Positions 35,380 to 46,935 of a DNA stretch of 64,000 nt are shown here, piece by piece. The notes beneath the pieces are model-generated. The model was not told where the DNA came from and ran no database searches. It saw nothing but the letters and a program-made list of their open reading frames with translations. The stretch is from NCBI RefSeq assembly GCF_000715075.1, contig NC_134082.1, positions 196,653,948 to 196,717,947 of the forward strand. Direction: 5' to 3'. Made by a program: the position numbers and the translations under genes. Origin of the DNA: Nicotiana tabacum (taxonomy: Eukaryota > Streptophyta > Magnoliopsida > Solanales > Solanaceae). Numbering within the stretch: the stretch's first letter is position 1; each line of letters starts with the position of its first letter.

Positions 35380-36663
35380 TTAGAAGAGCTTGCTTCCGAA
35401 CTCAATTTGCTCTCCCTTCGACGAAGCACCAGCAGCAAGATCTCTTAGGTCAGATAAGCTCCTACCTAACTTCAAAGCCATTTTCATTTCAAACACTTCA
35501 CCATTTTCTCTTCTCTCCATATCTGTTTCTGTCAAGTTGGACTCAACTGATTCCTGCATATACCTGAAGAAACCAGCGTTACTTCGATACATTTCGAATA
35601 CCATTCCAGCTTGTCCACCATGCTCAACCGTGTTAACAACGCTTGCTAAAGCGCCACCAACAATTCCAAACATAGCTGCCCAAGATCCATGAGAAGGAGA
35701 AGAATCTGCAAATGCAGAGCCAACCGCTGCTAGGCCTGTGAGTAAAGGACCAGAAATGGCTAAAAACTTGTTAAATTTCAAGGCCTTTTTCCCCAGACTA
35801 ATATATTCTTCTTGGTCTTTTCTGCTTAATACTCCCATTATTTCTTCCATTTCCTCTTCCAATTTCCCGTTCCAACCATTATATTTATCGCCGTCACTGA
35901 CTCTTTTGGGCTGTCTTCGACGTTGTTGAGGCCACCAAACAGCAGGTTCCACAGAAGTTGGAAATTTTTCAAGCATTACGCCAAGAAGAGGGAGTGGGTA
36001 GGCTTTGTCAAGAGCCAATACTCTGTCCATAGCCTCTTTCACATCAATAGCTGAAGGATGACCAATTGATAAAGTTGTTTCGATTTGGTTATAGAGATCT
36101 TGAAACAGCCTTGTTGCGTTTCTTTGTTCTTCAGCAAGCTGGGATGGTTGAATCTTGTTGATGATCACCAACATGCCAGTAGCAGCCAAATACAACAAAG
36201 TAGAAGACATCTTCAGTCCCAAAACAGGATCACCACTGCTAACTGCAATTCCAGTCATGGTAGCAGCAGCTAAAGTTATGCCATTAATGGATGTCAAAAG
36301 CATATTGTTCCACTGGCTTCTCTGTTCCCCAATATTCCTATGCATCTCCACTCTATCTGCAACTGCCTCCTTGATTGCGTAAAGCTTCTTGATAACCAGC
36401 GGATCAGGACCAATTCTTGATGGGCTAAATTGTTTCTCAATTGGGTTGTTGGTGCTTATGGTTGAAAATCCACTAATCAACTCTTGTTCCTGCACTAATC
36501 TCGCTCTTCTTTGAAACCTGGGAAGGGAGATTTTAATTGTCTGATTATTTGGAATATTAATATTCGCTCTAATCAATCCTCTTCTGCAACTACAAGATGA
36601 TGTTGAGGGAACAGAAGTACTGCAAGAACTTAAGAAACTTGAAGATTGGAGGATTAATGCCAT
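35380..36663 (-). CDS. At4g22030-like protein, tandem paralog 3 (probable plastid membrane protein)
   Basis: Intact single-exon gene, 427 aa. N terminus SSSFLSSCSTSVPSTSSCSC is transit-like. The core KLYAIKEAVADRVEMHRNIGEQRSQWN and the four hydrophobic stretches are conserved. Relative to paralog 2 it lacks about 12 residues before the core, has a shorter alanine-rich segment (GIAVSSGDPVL), and changes in the C-terminal third (MQESVESNLTETD, DLAAGASSKGEQIEFGSKLF). The retained reading frame suggests a functional gene. Biochemical function is unknown. Confidence 0.9.
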   Translation of the reverse strand: MALILQSSSFLSSCSTSVPSTSSCSCRRGLIRANINIPNNQTIKISLPRFQRRARLVQEQELISGFSTISTNNPIEKQFSPSRIGPDPLVIKKLYAIKEAVADRVEMHRNIGEQRSQWNNMLLTSINGITLAAATMTGIAVSSGDPVLGLKMSSTLLYLAATGMLVIINKIQPSQLAEEQRNATRLFQDLYNQIETTLSIGHPSAIDVKEAMDRVLALDKAYPLPLLGVMLEKFPTSVEPAVWWPQQRRRQPKRVSDGDKYNGWNGKLEEEMEEIMGVLSRKDQEEYISLGKKALKFNKFLAISGPLLTGLAAVGSAFADSSPSHGSWAAMFGIVGGALASVVNTVEHGGQAGMVFEMYRSNAGFFRYMQESVESNLTETDMERRENGEVFEMKMALKLGRSLSDLRDLAAGASSKGEQIEFGSKLF

Positions 36664-36910
36664 TTTTTTTGTTCTTCAATGGGATTTTAAATGATGATTT
36701 ATGATTGGAAAAAAAGAGGAGAAAACCTGCTAATTGATTGTGATTATGGTAAACAAAGAAGACATTGGACATATATAGAGAGAGAGAGAATTGACAATGG
36801 ATGTAAGATTTGACTGGAAAAAAATTTGAGATAATAGTAATTTATTCAAAGTTTGAATTGAATGGGTACATGGCCAAGACAATTTCTTATGTTGCCTTAT
36901 GGCCAAGACT
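36664..36910 (-). promoter_or_regulatory. Promoter of At4g22030-like paralog 3
   Basis: On the gene's strand a TATATATG run lies at about 36770-36777, next to a CT-rich stretch (CTCTCTCTC) absent from paralogs 1 and 2. TTGAC core at about 36792. The shared GGGTACATGGCCAAGA block is at 36864-36879, and a second partial copy (ATGGCCAAGACTATTTC) follows at about 36899. Confidence 0.55.
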
Positions 36911-38127
36911 ATTTCTTATTTTGGCTTAGCCCTTTGCCTCATTGCACGTACTCTTATTGACTTTTTTTTCTTGTCGTCTACTCGTATTGACTTTCATTTT
37001 GAAATTTGAAACAGCCAAAACTATACTCACGACCCTGACAACTCAAATCCTGTGTTTCAATTATACATTTCATGTATGATACTACTTGCTTAAATTACAT
37101 TCTTTCAATTATTGAATTTAATTAAGAGTTAACCACATTTCTTGAAAGTAAAAATGATTATTTTGTATAAATTTATAAGTGGATTTACTTCATTAACCAG
37201 TCAATTACAAGCAAGAAAGAATGAAAAAATGTACGATTTTTTTTTGTTTGTTTATATTTTCAATTGTTATAGCATTATAATAAAACACGGATATTGGACA
37301 CCGGTTCTCGGAAAACAAGATCCAAACTGTTATAAAAAACATATCTAGTTTTCTTCTTCTTTTTCTCTTTTTTTAGTTTGCAAGATCAAATCATTAGCTC
37401 GACCTGCGTCGCAAATTGATGAGATGAATTTTACGGGATACCAAAATAAATAAACTTTATTGTGTAAGAAATTCGAAAGAAAATAGATTTGAGTCCGTGA
37501 GTATTTACACAATTAACACCAATTAACCATAGCCTACATTTATCGGCCAGAAGTAATAGCATTTGAAAGGCGTACTAAATTATAATTCTCTACGTTGTTT
37601 CTAAGATAAATCATTTTAAAAATCACGTGGATTGTCAATTCCCCGAGATTTTTGGAATTTTATGATATTGTAGTTGTTAAAGTTCATTTAATTCTAAAAT
37701 ACTCCTGCTTTAGAAGACAACAAGGAGTATATGATGAGTGATGACATATTTTTCAACTCAGGTGACGGACTTTATTTATTATTTCAAAGATGAGAAAAGT
37801 TTCAAATTAAGATTAATGCCTTTTACGTTCATATATTATCAGCAAGCCAGCCACTGCTGAATTTCAAAGATGAGAACATCAAAAAGATAGAATTAGGAGA
37901 AAAAAGAAAGTAATAAACTTTTGCCACGATTTGACAACTTTTCACATTGCCATGTGAGAAACATTCTGAGTATGCACTTGCTCTGTCACAAACATGCCAT
38001 TTTGTTTAATTAAGATGTCTTGATTTTAAGAACAGAAAAGAAAAAAGGTGAAGATCAGAACAAAATAAGCATCCCGAGCAACTTTCAATATCTTTGTTGC
38101 CATGTTCATATATCAACTCTGAGGATT
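36911..38127. other. Intergenic DNA between paralog 3 and PMP22
   Basis: No gene or element boundary recognised. The right end should contain the 3' UTR of the PMP22-family gene. Confidence 0.45.
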
Positions 38128-41100
38128 TCAAGCCTTTTTTAAAACCATCGACCTTGCACGTAGATTCAAAAATATTCCCCTGAAAATTGATTAAAAAACA
38201 GAGAGCATTAATAATACTGTGATTGAAATTATAAAGATCGGAACATACTTGATTGTAGCCTAAACAGCAACAAGCAGGGAAATGGTGCATACCAGCAACA
38301 TGCGATAATACTGTGAAAGATCACTCTGAATTGCAGTGGAACATACTGGTGATTTACCCACCCAACAACTGGCCAAAACTGCACATTTAAAAAGAATACC
38401 TACAGTCATCATTCACTAAAGAACAGGATTAGAGAAACAAATTGGACTTGGGAGAGGGCGAATTTGACAAACCGCCCAAGCTGTATATTGCACTTTTGGA
38501 TATTCCCTCTTGATATTAGATTTCACCTGGATCCAGGGTCTTCCTGTGATAATACAAGATAATGTTCAGCCAAAACCTTTATTCCGTGTGTACATAATCA
38601 TATCTCTAACTAATGGAAGGTCAGCAAACTTAAATGAGCCAGACTGTTATATGATCCATTTCCGCAGATCTTTCAAAAACTTATGCGACATATGGCTCCA
38701 TGAAGGAGAAGGAATTGCAAGGAAGCGAGAAACTCATGGTTTACTTTCCTTTAATGGAACATTCATCACCTGTCTTCGATTGTTTCTAGGATAGGATGGA
38801 AGGTAAAAAGATATATTTCCTCATTTTACTACAGGATGAGTGTTAGAACCTCTTAAGTCCTATTTCAGAGGGTTCAAGAGCTCTTCCTCTAATACTACAA
38901 GCTTCTTTGCAATTATAACTCTTTAACTTGAAGATTATGTCTATTTGCATGCCCTTTGACTCCATAAATATCAAATCCTAATTTGACTGCAAGGCCATTT
39001 TTCTCTACTTATTGGACATTTAGTTGTAGAACATGATGGTATACCAAGTAATAGTTTATGAGTTGCAAAGTTGAAAGGCAGTGGCAACTCGATATAGAAA
39101 CTCACTTTCAACAACTAATCCATAGTAAACCATGAAAAGTAAGTTATTCCAGGGTGACGATGTAACTTGTTCCAGCAACACCTGAAACAATTTAAAATGC
39201 AAGTTCACATTCTTGTATATTTATCAGCATTGTTTATTCACTTATTTCTCATCTGTTAACATTATTTGGCAAAACAGTAAACAAGTAGACTTTCAAGCAG
39301 AGCAATGTAGCAATTTACCAGGTCGTGAGCATAGAGTTAAGCAGTTTTATTAGTATAGATTCACGTTGAAGACCAAAAAGGAGGTAGATCAGATCCATAA
39401 ATTACAAGATAAATGTGTAACTTCTGCTTACAAGATAGAATATCCTGTTTCCTGATGCGTATCCTAATCATCAAAGAAGAAAGGGTTTAGCATACCTTTT
39501 TGGCAACTGTACTCTTGTCTCGTTTCCCCTTGAAAATTTTGTCCAGTACTAAGTGAAGAAAATGCCCAAATGGTCCAAGATAGACAACACCAAAAAGCTG
39601 CATGCAGTTACAGCTAAAGCAGATGATGACATCCCATACGCGCAAGCAGAAGAATATGATACTAAATGAAAAATGATTTGGATGTGTCATGTCTGAAACA
39701 ACCCCGAAATTGAAGAGAATTAGACACAGAATTGCAACTACACCTACACCAATAACTACTCCGCCTAAATCTCAAACTAGTTGAGGTCGGCTGTATGAAT
39801 CATCTATGTCCATGATTGCTCCACTCGCGCATTGCAACTAAAGTTAGCCAAGAAGAGAAAGTTTTCTATATATGCATACTGGTAACTACTTGCCCTGTTT
39901 TCAGTTTCTCAGACATCAATCACAATTCTTTAAAGCAACTCAAGATATTTAAGTGATCTCAAGCATATTCCATACTAGTCGTCAATTATTTGAAACATTT
40001 CCTTCTCTGATTTCCAACTTTCCTAGAATAGTGGCGTATCAAGTAATCATATTCCACGTATAGTTCTACTTGTAAGATTCCACTCCTGTTTTAGGATTTG
40101 ACGATCTCGAAGCGGAAATAATAAGATTAACCAGAAATAACCCCTCATCTCCTCAACAAAGGCTACAGCTCTAAGACTCAAGTGCAGAAGCCTTTGTGCA
40201 GTAGGGGCAAAAAAATAGAATATCTGTAACATCCTTTGCGGCTCATAACCAAAACACTTTTTCCCGTAAGTTGTAAAAAATTTCGTCTAGAAGAAGAACT
40301 AGAATCTGAAATCAAGTTATCCGTCCAACCACTAGATGGGCACATCTGAAGTATTTATCCAAACGAGAGCGGATCACTGGGATCCTAACATAAAGATTCA
40401 AGAGACAATAATGTCATCTGTGCCAATGTAAACTAGAGTGCATTCAAGATTAAAAAAAATTAAAAAAAAAAAAAAAAAAAAAAAGGACAGCCCGGTGCAC
40501 TAAGCTCCCGCTATGTGCGCGATCCGGGGAAGGACCGGATCACAAGGGTCTATTGTACGCAACCTTACCCTACATTTTAAGATCAATTCTGCTGAAATAT
40601 GCACTCTTTTCAGCCAATAATTCTGCCATTTTTAGAAAAAATTGAGAAAAGCTGATCACGTTACCCTGAGTGACAGTTGACATGTAAATTTACCACTTCC
40701 AATCTAAGCCAAACAGCATGCTAACAACGAATTGGTTCACTTAGCGTTAACTTCCTGTACCTGATGCACTCGGATGCTAAAATTGATATACAGTTGGCAT
40801 AGTATAAAGAGACTAGGGCTTAAGGTTATGGCTGAGTGATTGCGGCAATGAAGTTCTATATTCCAAGCTACAACTCTCAGTGTGTCTGCTCTAACCTTGA
40901 CAGGCAGGTTTACTCAATACAAGTACTTATGGGTTATATCAGGCTGCCCAGAATATTAGTTCGTGTGCGTAAACAGGCCGATCACCACCATCATCAAAAA
41001 AGAAATGAAAGAGACTAGTGTCTAAGGTAATGTTATAGAACCAAGCTGATCTTTTATCAAAAGAAACAGAAACCAATACATAAATGCAACCATGGGAGTG

Positions 41101-41711
41101 CAAAAATGCTAAAGCTTCATCAGATTATCAAAGTCAACGTACCCGAGCTCAGATAGATAAAATGCAACCATGGGAGTGCATAACAATTTGCAAAAATGAC
41201 CTCCATATATTATTTTGTAGTAAAAGTATAAACCTATGCAAAGGGAAGCAAGAGGAATCGTACCACTTTGAGGAGAAGACGTCTGACTTGAAGTTTCTGA
41301 ATGCCAGTGATCTTCTGAGCCACTATATCACTAATCGCTGACAACACTCCCGCAGTTATTGCCTGCCATCATACGTATTTCCAAAGATTCAATCAATCAA
41401 AGAATATCCCAGTACCAATACTGCTAAACTTAAGCAAATTTAGCAAAAACATCAAGAAAGTACAGGGAAAAAAAGGTGTGATCTTTTTACCAAGATAGAA
41501 ACTTTACAGGAAATTAAAGAAGACCCACATCATCAATTAAGCTAAAAACTCAAAATAGCCCAAACCCACTACACAAATCAAAGAGAAAAACTGAAGGAAA
41601 AGAAAAAGATTGGTCAAGAGATGAGGAAAAAGGTGCTACCTTTGTTCGTAAAGGGTGTTGCTGAAGCTGTAGCAAGTACTGTTGCAGACCCTTTTTCGCT
41701 ATTGACCCCAT
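38128..41711 (-). CDS. PMP22: Peroxisomal membrane protein PMP22 (Mpv17/PMP22 family), 7 exons
   Basis: Seven exons on the minus strand: 41711-41640, 41362-41264, 39597-39496, 39181-39106, 38543-38473, 38378-38293, 38179-38128. All introns have GT-AG ends and the phases join without a stop, giving 185 aa, close to the about 190 aa usual for plant PMP22. The protein begins MGSIAKKGLQQYLLQLQQHP, continues with ITAGVLSAISDIVAQKITGI, LGPFGHFLHLVLDKIFKGKR, SSPWNNLLFMVYYGLV and the family signature WPVVGWVNHQYVPLQFRVIF, and ends ARSMVLKKA. The family consists of small four-helix integral membrane proteins. Plant PMP22 is in the peroxisomal membrane, where a role in permeability is proposed but not settled. 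Mpv17-type mitochondrial relatives exist, so localisation is inferred from closest similarity. The exons are short and easily missed by ORF scanning. Confidence 0.9.
40462..40577 (-). mobile_element. 5'-truncated Au-like SINE in PMP22 intron 2
   Basis: Read on the minus strand, GTAAGGTTGCGTACAATAGA, CCCTTGTGATCCGGTCC and GCGGGAGCTTAGTGCACCGG run into a T-rich tail (plus-strand A run 40462-40484). This is the 3' half of the Au/SolS-type SINE common in Solanaceae, from memory. The tRNA-like 5' half with A and B boxes is missing. Confidence 0.75.
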
Positions 41712-41900
41712 TCTTGTTGTTGTTGATCTTGTTCACTTTGTTCAACTGCAAGAACCGAGAAGAGGAACAGATTCGATCTTCCTTCTCACTCACTGCCTTC
41801 TTCAGGCTTTCATTACATTTACAACAGTTTGGCGAATTTGTACCTAAAATATAATCAAGTGTCACATCCTGTGGGGCCCATATAAAGCAGCCGAATCAGA
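41712..41900 (-). promoter_or_regulatory. 5' flank of PMP22 with a TGGGCC-type element
   Basis: On the gene's strand TTTATATGGGCCCCAC lies at about 41871-41886. TGGGCC ('site II'-like) motifs are common in promoters of plant housekeeping genes. The transcription start is not determined. Confidence 0.4.
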
Positions 41901-43217
41901 CTAAACGGAGAATCCCATAATAATCTGTGACAAGTTTCTGCAATTTGGGAATTTGGTTAATTATGAGTTACTATGACTCTATAAATGTGATCTTTGGAAG
42001 GCAAAAGTATATTCTCCCTCTTTTCCCACTTTGTCCCACCCATTAATTTTCAAACGCGATCACAGGTATTAAAAGAACACATAATAGTTGGTAGAATAAA
42101 AAGAACATCATTTGAACAACTCTTATGTTCGACAATTATTGTTTTGGAGAGTCAACATAATTTTTGACTACGACATAATTTTTGACTCATTATACTTATT
42201 GAAGTTCCATTAAATTGGATTGGTACCAAAAAGTTTCATATTGGAGGTTAAACACTATCCAATAAAGAACACTTCTACTTGAACCATTAAGGATGAAAGA
42301 TATACCACCATTGGTTACTCGCTTAAATGTTTTTGCCATAAAATTTGAATGTTGTTAGTTTTTCGGAAAAAAATTGGTTAGCAATACTTTTATAGATAAT
42401 GGGAAAAGACTACTTTAGCAAGGTGACTATAGACAGTAATACATGTGCAAAAACAATATCACGTCTCTCTTTTGCCTAGAAAAAGAATTTTATGATTGTT
42501 TATTTACTTATGTTTGTCTATGGTAACCTTCATATTTTTTCCAATGCATATATTGAGATTTGAGCAGGTCGTGTGTCAATTTGCGTCCTAGGCGGTCACA
42601 TGCTTGATCAGAATTTGACGATCCATTCTCTATGCTACGTAACAAATACTAATATTCTTTGGCACGGGATATGAAACGCGTTCTTTGCAAGCTATATTGA
42701 TTTCTGCTCTCCTAATGGGTTCAATTTCAAATAATTAGGTTTAACAATTATCTCCATTTTGTCCCCTCGTTAAGCATAGGTTTGCATAGTACTAGTAGTG
42801 AACGAATGATAAATTGTGGTATCACGTAGCTCTAATTACTCCCCCAGCCTAATATTTCTTTTACTATTTTTCGTAGATCCAATCCCATAATTTTGACTAA
42901 ATAAAACAAAATTTACAAGTCACAACTAAGTGAATCTTGAAATTTAAAAAGGACGATAAGAGTGGCAACTGACGTTAGAGGTGGTAGCGGCTGTGTGGTC
43001 AACGCTGTGGTAAAGATTGCATATCAAGGTTGGTGGTGGTTGGCAATGGTGACTAGAAACAGACGTCATTGGGGGTGGTGACTGATGATTATGGATGTGC
43101 AATGAAAACCGGTGCTAACGTTTCTGCAGTGAGCCGACGATAGTGGATAAAATAGTGGTAAAATTAGAGGTACCTTCACATGAATTTCTAAATGAGCACA
43201 ATCTTAATAATTTTTTA
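41901..43217. other. Intergenic DNA between PMP22 and the SIRE-type element
   Basis: No gene recognised. 42960-43140 is less AT-rich with GGTGGT/GTGGTGG repeats and may be a TE scrap, but I could not assign it. Confidence 0.4.
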
Positions 43218-44358
43218 TGAGTTAAGCGTATTTTGTTTTGATGATTTGACAAATTTCATGAGATAATCAGATAAGGAACCTGATATAATAAAGTCCATTG
43301 CGTTCAGAGTAACTAGTCAGATGTCTGGTTCAATTCTCAATGAAATCATATAAGGGAACAGCAGAGGGAACAGATAGGGATCAGTTCCCCTGGTCGTCGC
43401 GCAATCAGATCTACAGCTGTAAAAGTTGTTGCAATGTACCGTCTGGCAGCAATACATCAGCAAATTTGTAGCTTGCTAAGTCCAAACTAAAGGACACTTT
43501 ATTGGATCATCCTTGATAACCTCACACACACATCAGTAGCAGATCCAGAATTTTATGTTCGTGGGTGCTTAATTTTTCTTGATGTGTAGTAACTACTTAA
43601 TTTTTTGGTTGGTAGGTTCTTTCTTTTCCTTTTATATCATATGCCTCAAATTTCTTATATAACTATACATATGTTGTGTAAAGTTTAATGGGTGCTGAAG
43701 CACCTAAATTTAGTACGTAACTCCGCCCCTGACACACATATTATTAACATGAGACATGGGATTTCATTTCTCTAACACTTGCAAATCCAAAAATAATATT
43801 CTCTTAAGTGCTAGCCATCACCTCTCTCAAGAACAAAGCTGTTGCAACCTCAAGGACCAGATTCAAAGATTGAAGATATCTTAAGTCCTTAGGTTTGTTG
43901 TGTCTTTTTTATTTGGTTCTTCATTTGTAATCCTGCACTACTTTCAAGAAGTGTCTTTGTAGGACAGATTTAAACCACTATTTGGTTTAGTTTCTTGACT
44001 AGAGTTAGTCAAGGGTTGTTGCTTTGTAATAGAATTATTGCAAAAAGCTTACAATAGAGTTATTGTAAGGGGTGAGAGATTAAAAGTTTAATTCCTAGAT
44101 TGCAATAGGTTGTAATCTGAAGTCTGTTCGATTTCGTGGAGTTGAAATCCTACTAGGGTAGGTTGTGATTTTTAATCCCTTGAGCAAGGAGTTTTTCACA
44201 TAAATATCGCGTGTTCTTTATTTACTACCTATTTATTATGGTAACAGATAGAGAACCCGGTTCCCTATACTGTTTGGTTTTACAGTATGTTGCTTACTGT
44301 GGGAACTGATAGAAAACCTGGTTCTATATACCGTTTAGTGGACTCCTAGTTTACATCA
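43218..44358 (+). repeat. 5' LTR of the SIRE-type element
   Basis: About 1.14 kb including a 198-bp hAT-like MITE at 43534-43731. It ends TTTACATCA just before the PBS. The pairs GAACAGATAG / GAACCCGGTTCCCTATAC and GGAACTGATAG / AACCTGGTTCTATATAC repeat near its end (44244-44345), as in the 3' LTR. Confidence 0.85.
43534..43731. mobile_element. hAT-type MITE (198 bp) inside the SIRE 5' LTR
   Basis: It starts CAGTAGCAGATCC and ends ACTCCGCCCCTG, flanked by an 8-bp TSD ACACACAT at 43526-43533 and 43732-43739. The 3' LTR has the matching empty site, CTCACACACACATATTATCA at about 52311, with one copy of the target, so the boundaries are doubly supported. Confidence 0.9.
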
Positions 44359-44411
44359 ATTGGTATCAGAGCAGGTTCTTTCTAGAAGGTTAACACCTAG
44401 AAAGGATCCTT

Positions 44412-45374
44412 ATGGATGCTTCACCAAACTTCGAGGAAGGACAACCAATGTACAGACCACCTAGATTCAACGACCAATACTATGGTTGGTGGAAAACAAG
44501 AATGCATGACTTCATCATGGCTGAGAACTCAAAGTTGTGGGATGTAATCTGTGATGGACCTTTTGTAAACTGTTGGTGAGGGAACAGTAACAATCCCAAA
44601 AATAAGAAAAGAGTACAACGATGCTGATAGAAAGGCTATTGAGAAGAATTTCAGGGCAAAGAAGATTCTTGTTTGTGGCATCAGACCAGATGAATACAAC
44701 TGCATCTTAACTTGTCAGTCTGCTAAGGAGATCTGAGAAGCTCTTCAAACTGCTCATAAGGGAACTACTCAGGTTAAGCAGTTCAAAATTGATATGCTTA
44801 CTACTGAGTATGAGCTTTTCAAGATGAAGAATGATCAGTCTATTTAGGATATGCACACACATTTCACCTCCATTATCAATGAGCTTCACTCTCTGGGAGA
44901 AGTCATCCCAAGAAACAAGCTGGTCCAGAAAATACCTAATGTTTTACTAGGTTCCTAAAAAAATAAAGTGAATGCTATTACCGAAGCCAAAGATCTGCAG
45001 AATCTGACCATTGATGAACTCATTGGAAATCTCAAAACCTATGAGATGAAGAGAAAGAAAAGTCTTGAAAGAAGAGAGCCCAAGAAGGAGAAGGACCTGG
45101 TTCTCAAAGCTGCCCAAGACTCAAGTAGTGATGAATCTGAGATAATGTATCTCACTCGAAGATTTCAAAAGTTGATTCATAGAAATGGTGGGATCCCAAA
45201 GAAAGGAAGTTCCAGCAGGAATTTCAAAGGCAATGATTGTTGTCATAAGTGCAGAAGACCTGGACACTTCATTAAAGATTGTCCTCTTCATAAGTAAGAT
45301 CATTACAAAAGCAACACTGATAATGGGGCTAAGAAGAGCCAAGTCCCTGACAGAAAGCTCAAAAGAAAAGATAC
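44412..45374 (+). pseudogene. SIRE-type gag, 5' part, broken
   Basis: ATG 44412 opens MDASPNFEEGQPMYRPPRFN with YYGWWKTRMHDFIMAENSKLW, the SIRE gag start. It then shifts frame and has stops. 44968-45297 gives AITEAKDLQNLTIDELIGNL and the knuckle CHKCRRPGHFIKDC. It is interrupted at 45374 by the inserted LTR and resumes at about 48876. Confidence 0.85.
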
Positions 45375-45445
45375 TGTAGCGGCCCCTTTGGGAGGGTGCT
45401 ACTTAGGAAACAAATAAAATTCACTACTTATAAAATATTAAAATG

Positions 45446-46424
45446 CCAAATACATAGACAACCCCTCAAAGTTGGCTTCAGTTTTCATTTAGGCACTTCA
45501 ACTAAGGTGAATACCTATTGAACATTTTAGCCCTAAAGAAAGTGGCCCATTAAACACCTTTCGCTGACATGGCACATGAAGTGATTCTCACCTTCTGTGG
45601 AGCGCGTGATATGTTTCTTTCTTTCTCCTTCTTCTCTCTTCTTTATATCTTATTTTTCTCTCTTATCGGAAAATGCGTTGACGAACACATTGACCGCCCG
45701 TTCCTCGTCATCTCAACTTATTCTGCCATTTTCACCACCTCAGCTTCTCATTCAATCATCCATAAACACTATTCGCCACCTATTTTCAACACTATCTACC
45801 GATGACAACACCACCTGAACATTTTTACCAACAAAAACCACCGTTCGTTTCTATTGTAAAGTCTCAAAAAATAGTTCGGACAAGATATTACATAAGCAAA
45901 ATTAGACATTAGCTCTGTAGCTAAACATTTGGTTGAGATGTTACAGAAGCAAAACCACTGTTGGGTTTGCTCATTGAAGCGACTAGAGCCACAGAAGAAA
46001 ATAGTCGAATCTCATAAATCTGGCATTAAACAAAGCAATTGAAACGCAAAAACAAGTGCTCGAGAAATTCGCAAAAGACTTACGGCGAAGGAGATGTTAA
46101 CCCAGGTTCCACCTTTCAATGTTGCCAACCAATTACTTTGAGATTTATGAGCAATTTCAATTCATAGACAAAAGAAGAAGCTCTAATTCCGACATTAGAG
46201 CTGCAGGGAATTTGGCAGATCCTGACCTATTGTTTTTTAAGTTCTTTCGTGTTTATTTTATTTTTTTAATTTTTATTTGGATGATATGTTATTTTCTTAT
46301 TGGTTTGATTTGCCACATCATAAGAGTTATAGGAGACTGAGATTCATGCACTTATTTTGTTTTGGGGCTGTCAAATTTGTGTTCAATAGACACACTTTTA
46401 TTAACGTTGAGGTGTTCAATATGT
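45446..46424. mobile_element. About 1-kb non-coding insert between duplicated LTR starts
   Basis: Its two ends are loosely inverted (CACTTCAACTAAGGTGAATACCTATTGAACA near 45494-45524 versus the reverse complement of the block at about 46374-46420), suggesting a MITE-like DNA element. No coding product recognised. The exact ends and TSD are not determined. Confidence 0.5.
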
Positions 46425-46875
46425 AGCAACCCTTTTGGGAAGGTGCTACTTAGGAAACAAATCTAATTTACTACTTATAAAATATTAAAAAGATATTAGT
46501 TAAAAATATTCAGAATAATTTAGTAGCGGAAATAGGCCCATGCAAAAAGATTCAAAGTGCATTTTTTTTTAAAATACACTTCATAATTTTATTTTAAATG
46601 AAATATAATGTCAAAATATCAACATAAGTGATATAACCCTTCTTGAACAATCAATAGATTAAAGCAACTTCCTAACAAATTTTCAAACTATCGGGTATAT
46701 AAAAAAGGAAACTAGTTTTTCTCCTTTGAACATATTTACAAGACAAAGTGTAATTCAGCATATTACAAGACTTGAGTTATTAACACACCCTAAAACAGTA
46801 AAATAGGTTACCAAATTCAAGTTACAAGATTTTGGTCTTTAAAATCCAACAAGCCTCCAAATAACATACATAAAT

Positions 46876-46878
<3 letters not shown>

Positions 46879-46932
<54 letters not shown>
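46879..46932. repeat. AT dinucleotide microsatellite
   Basis: About 26 uninterrupted AT units within the LTR-like insertion. Confidence 0.95.
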
Positions 46933-46935
<3 letters not shown>

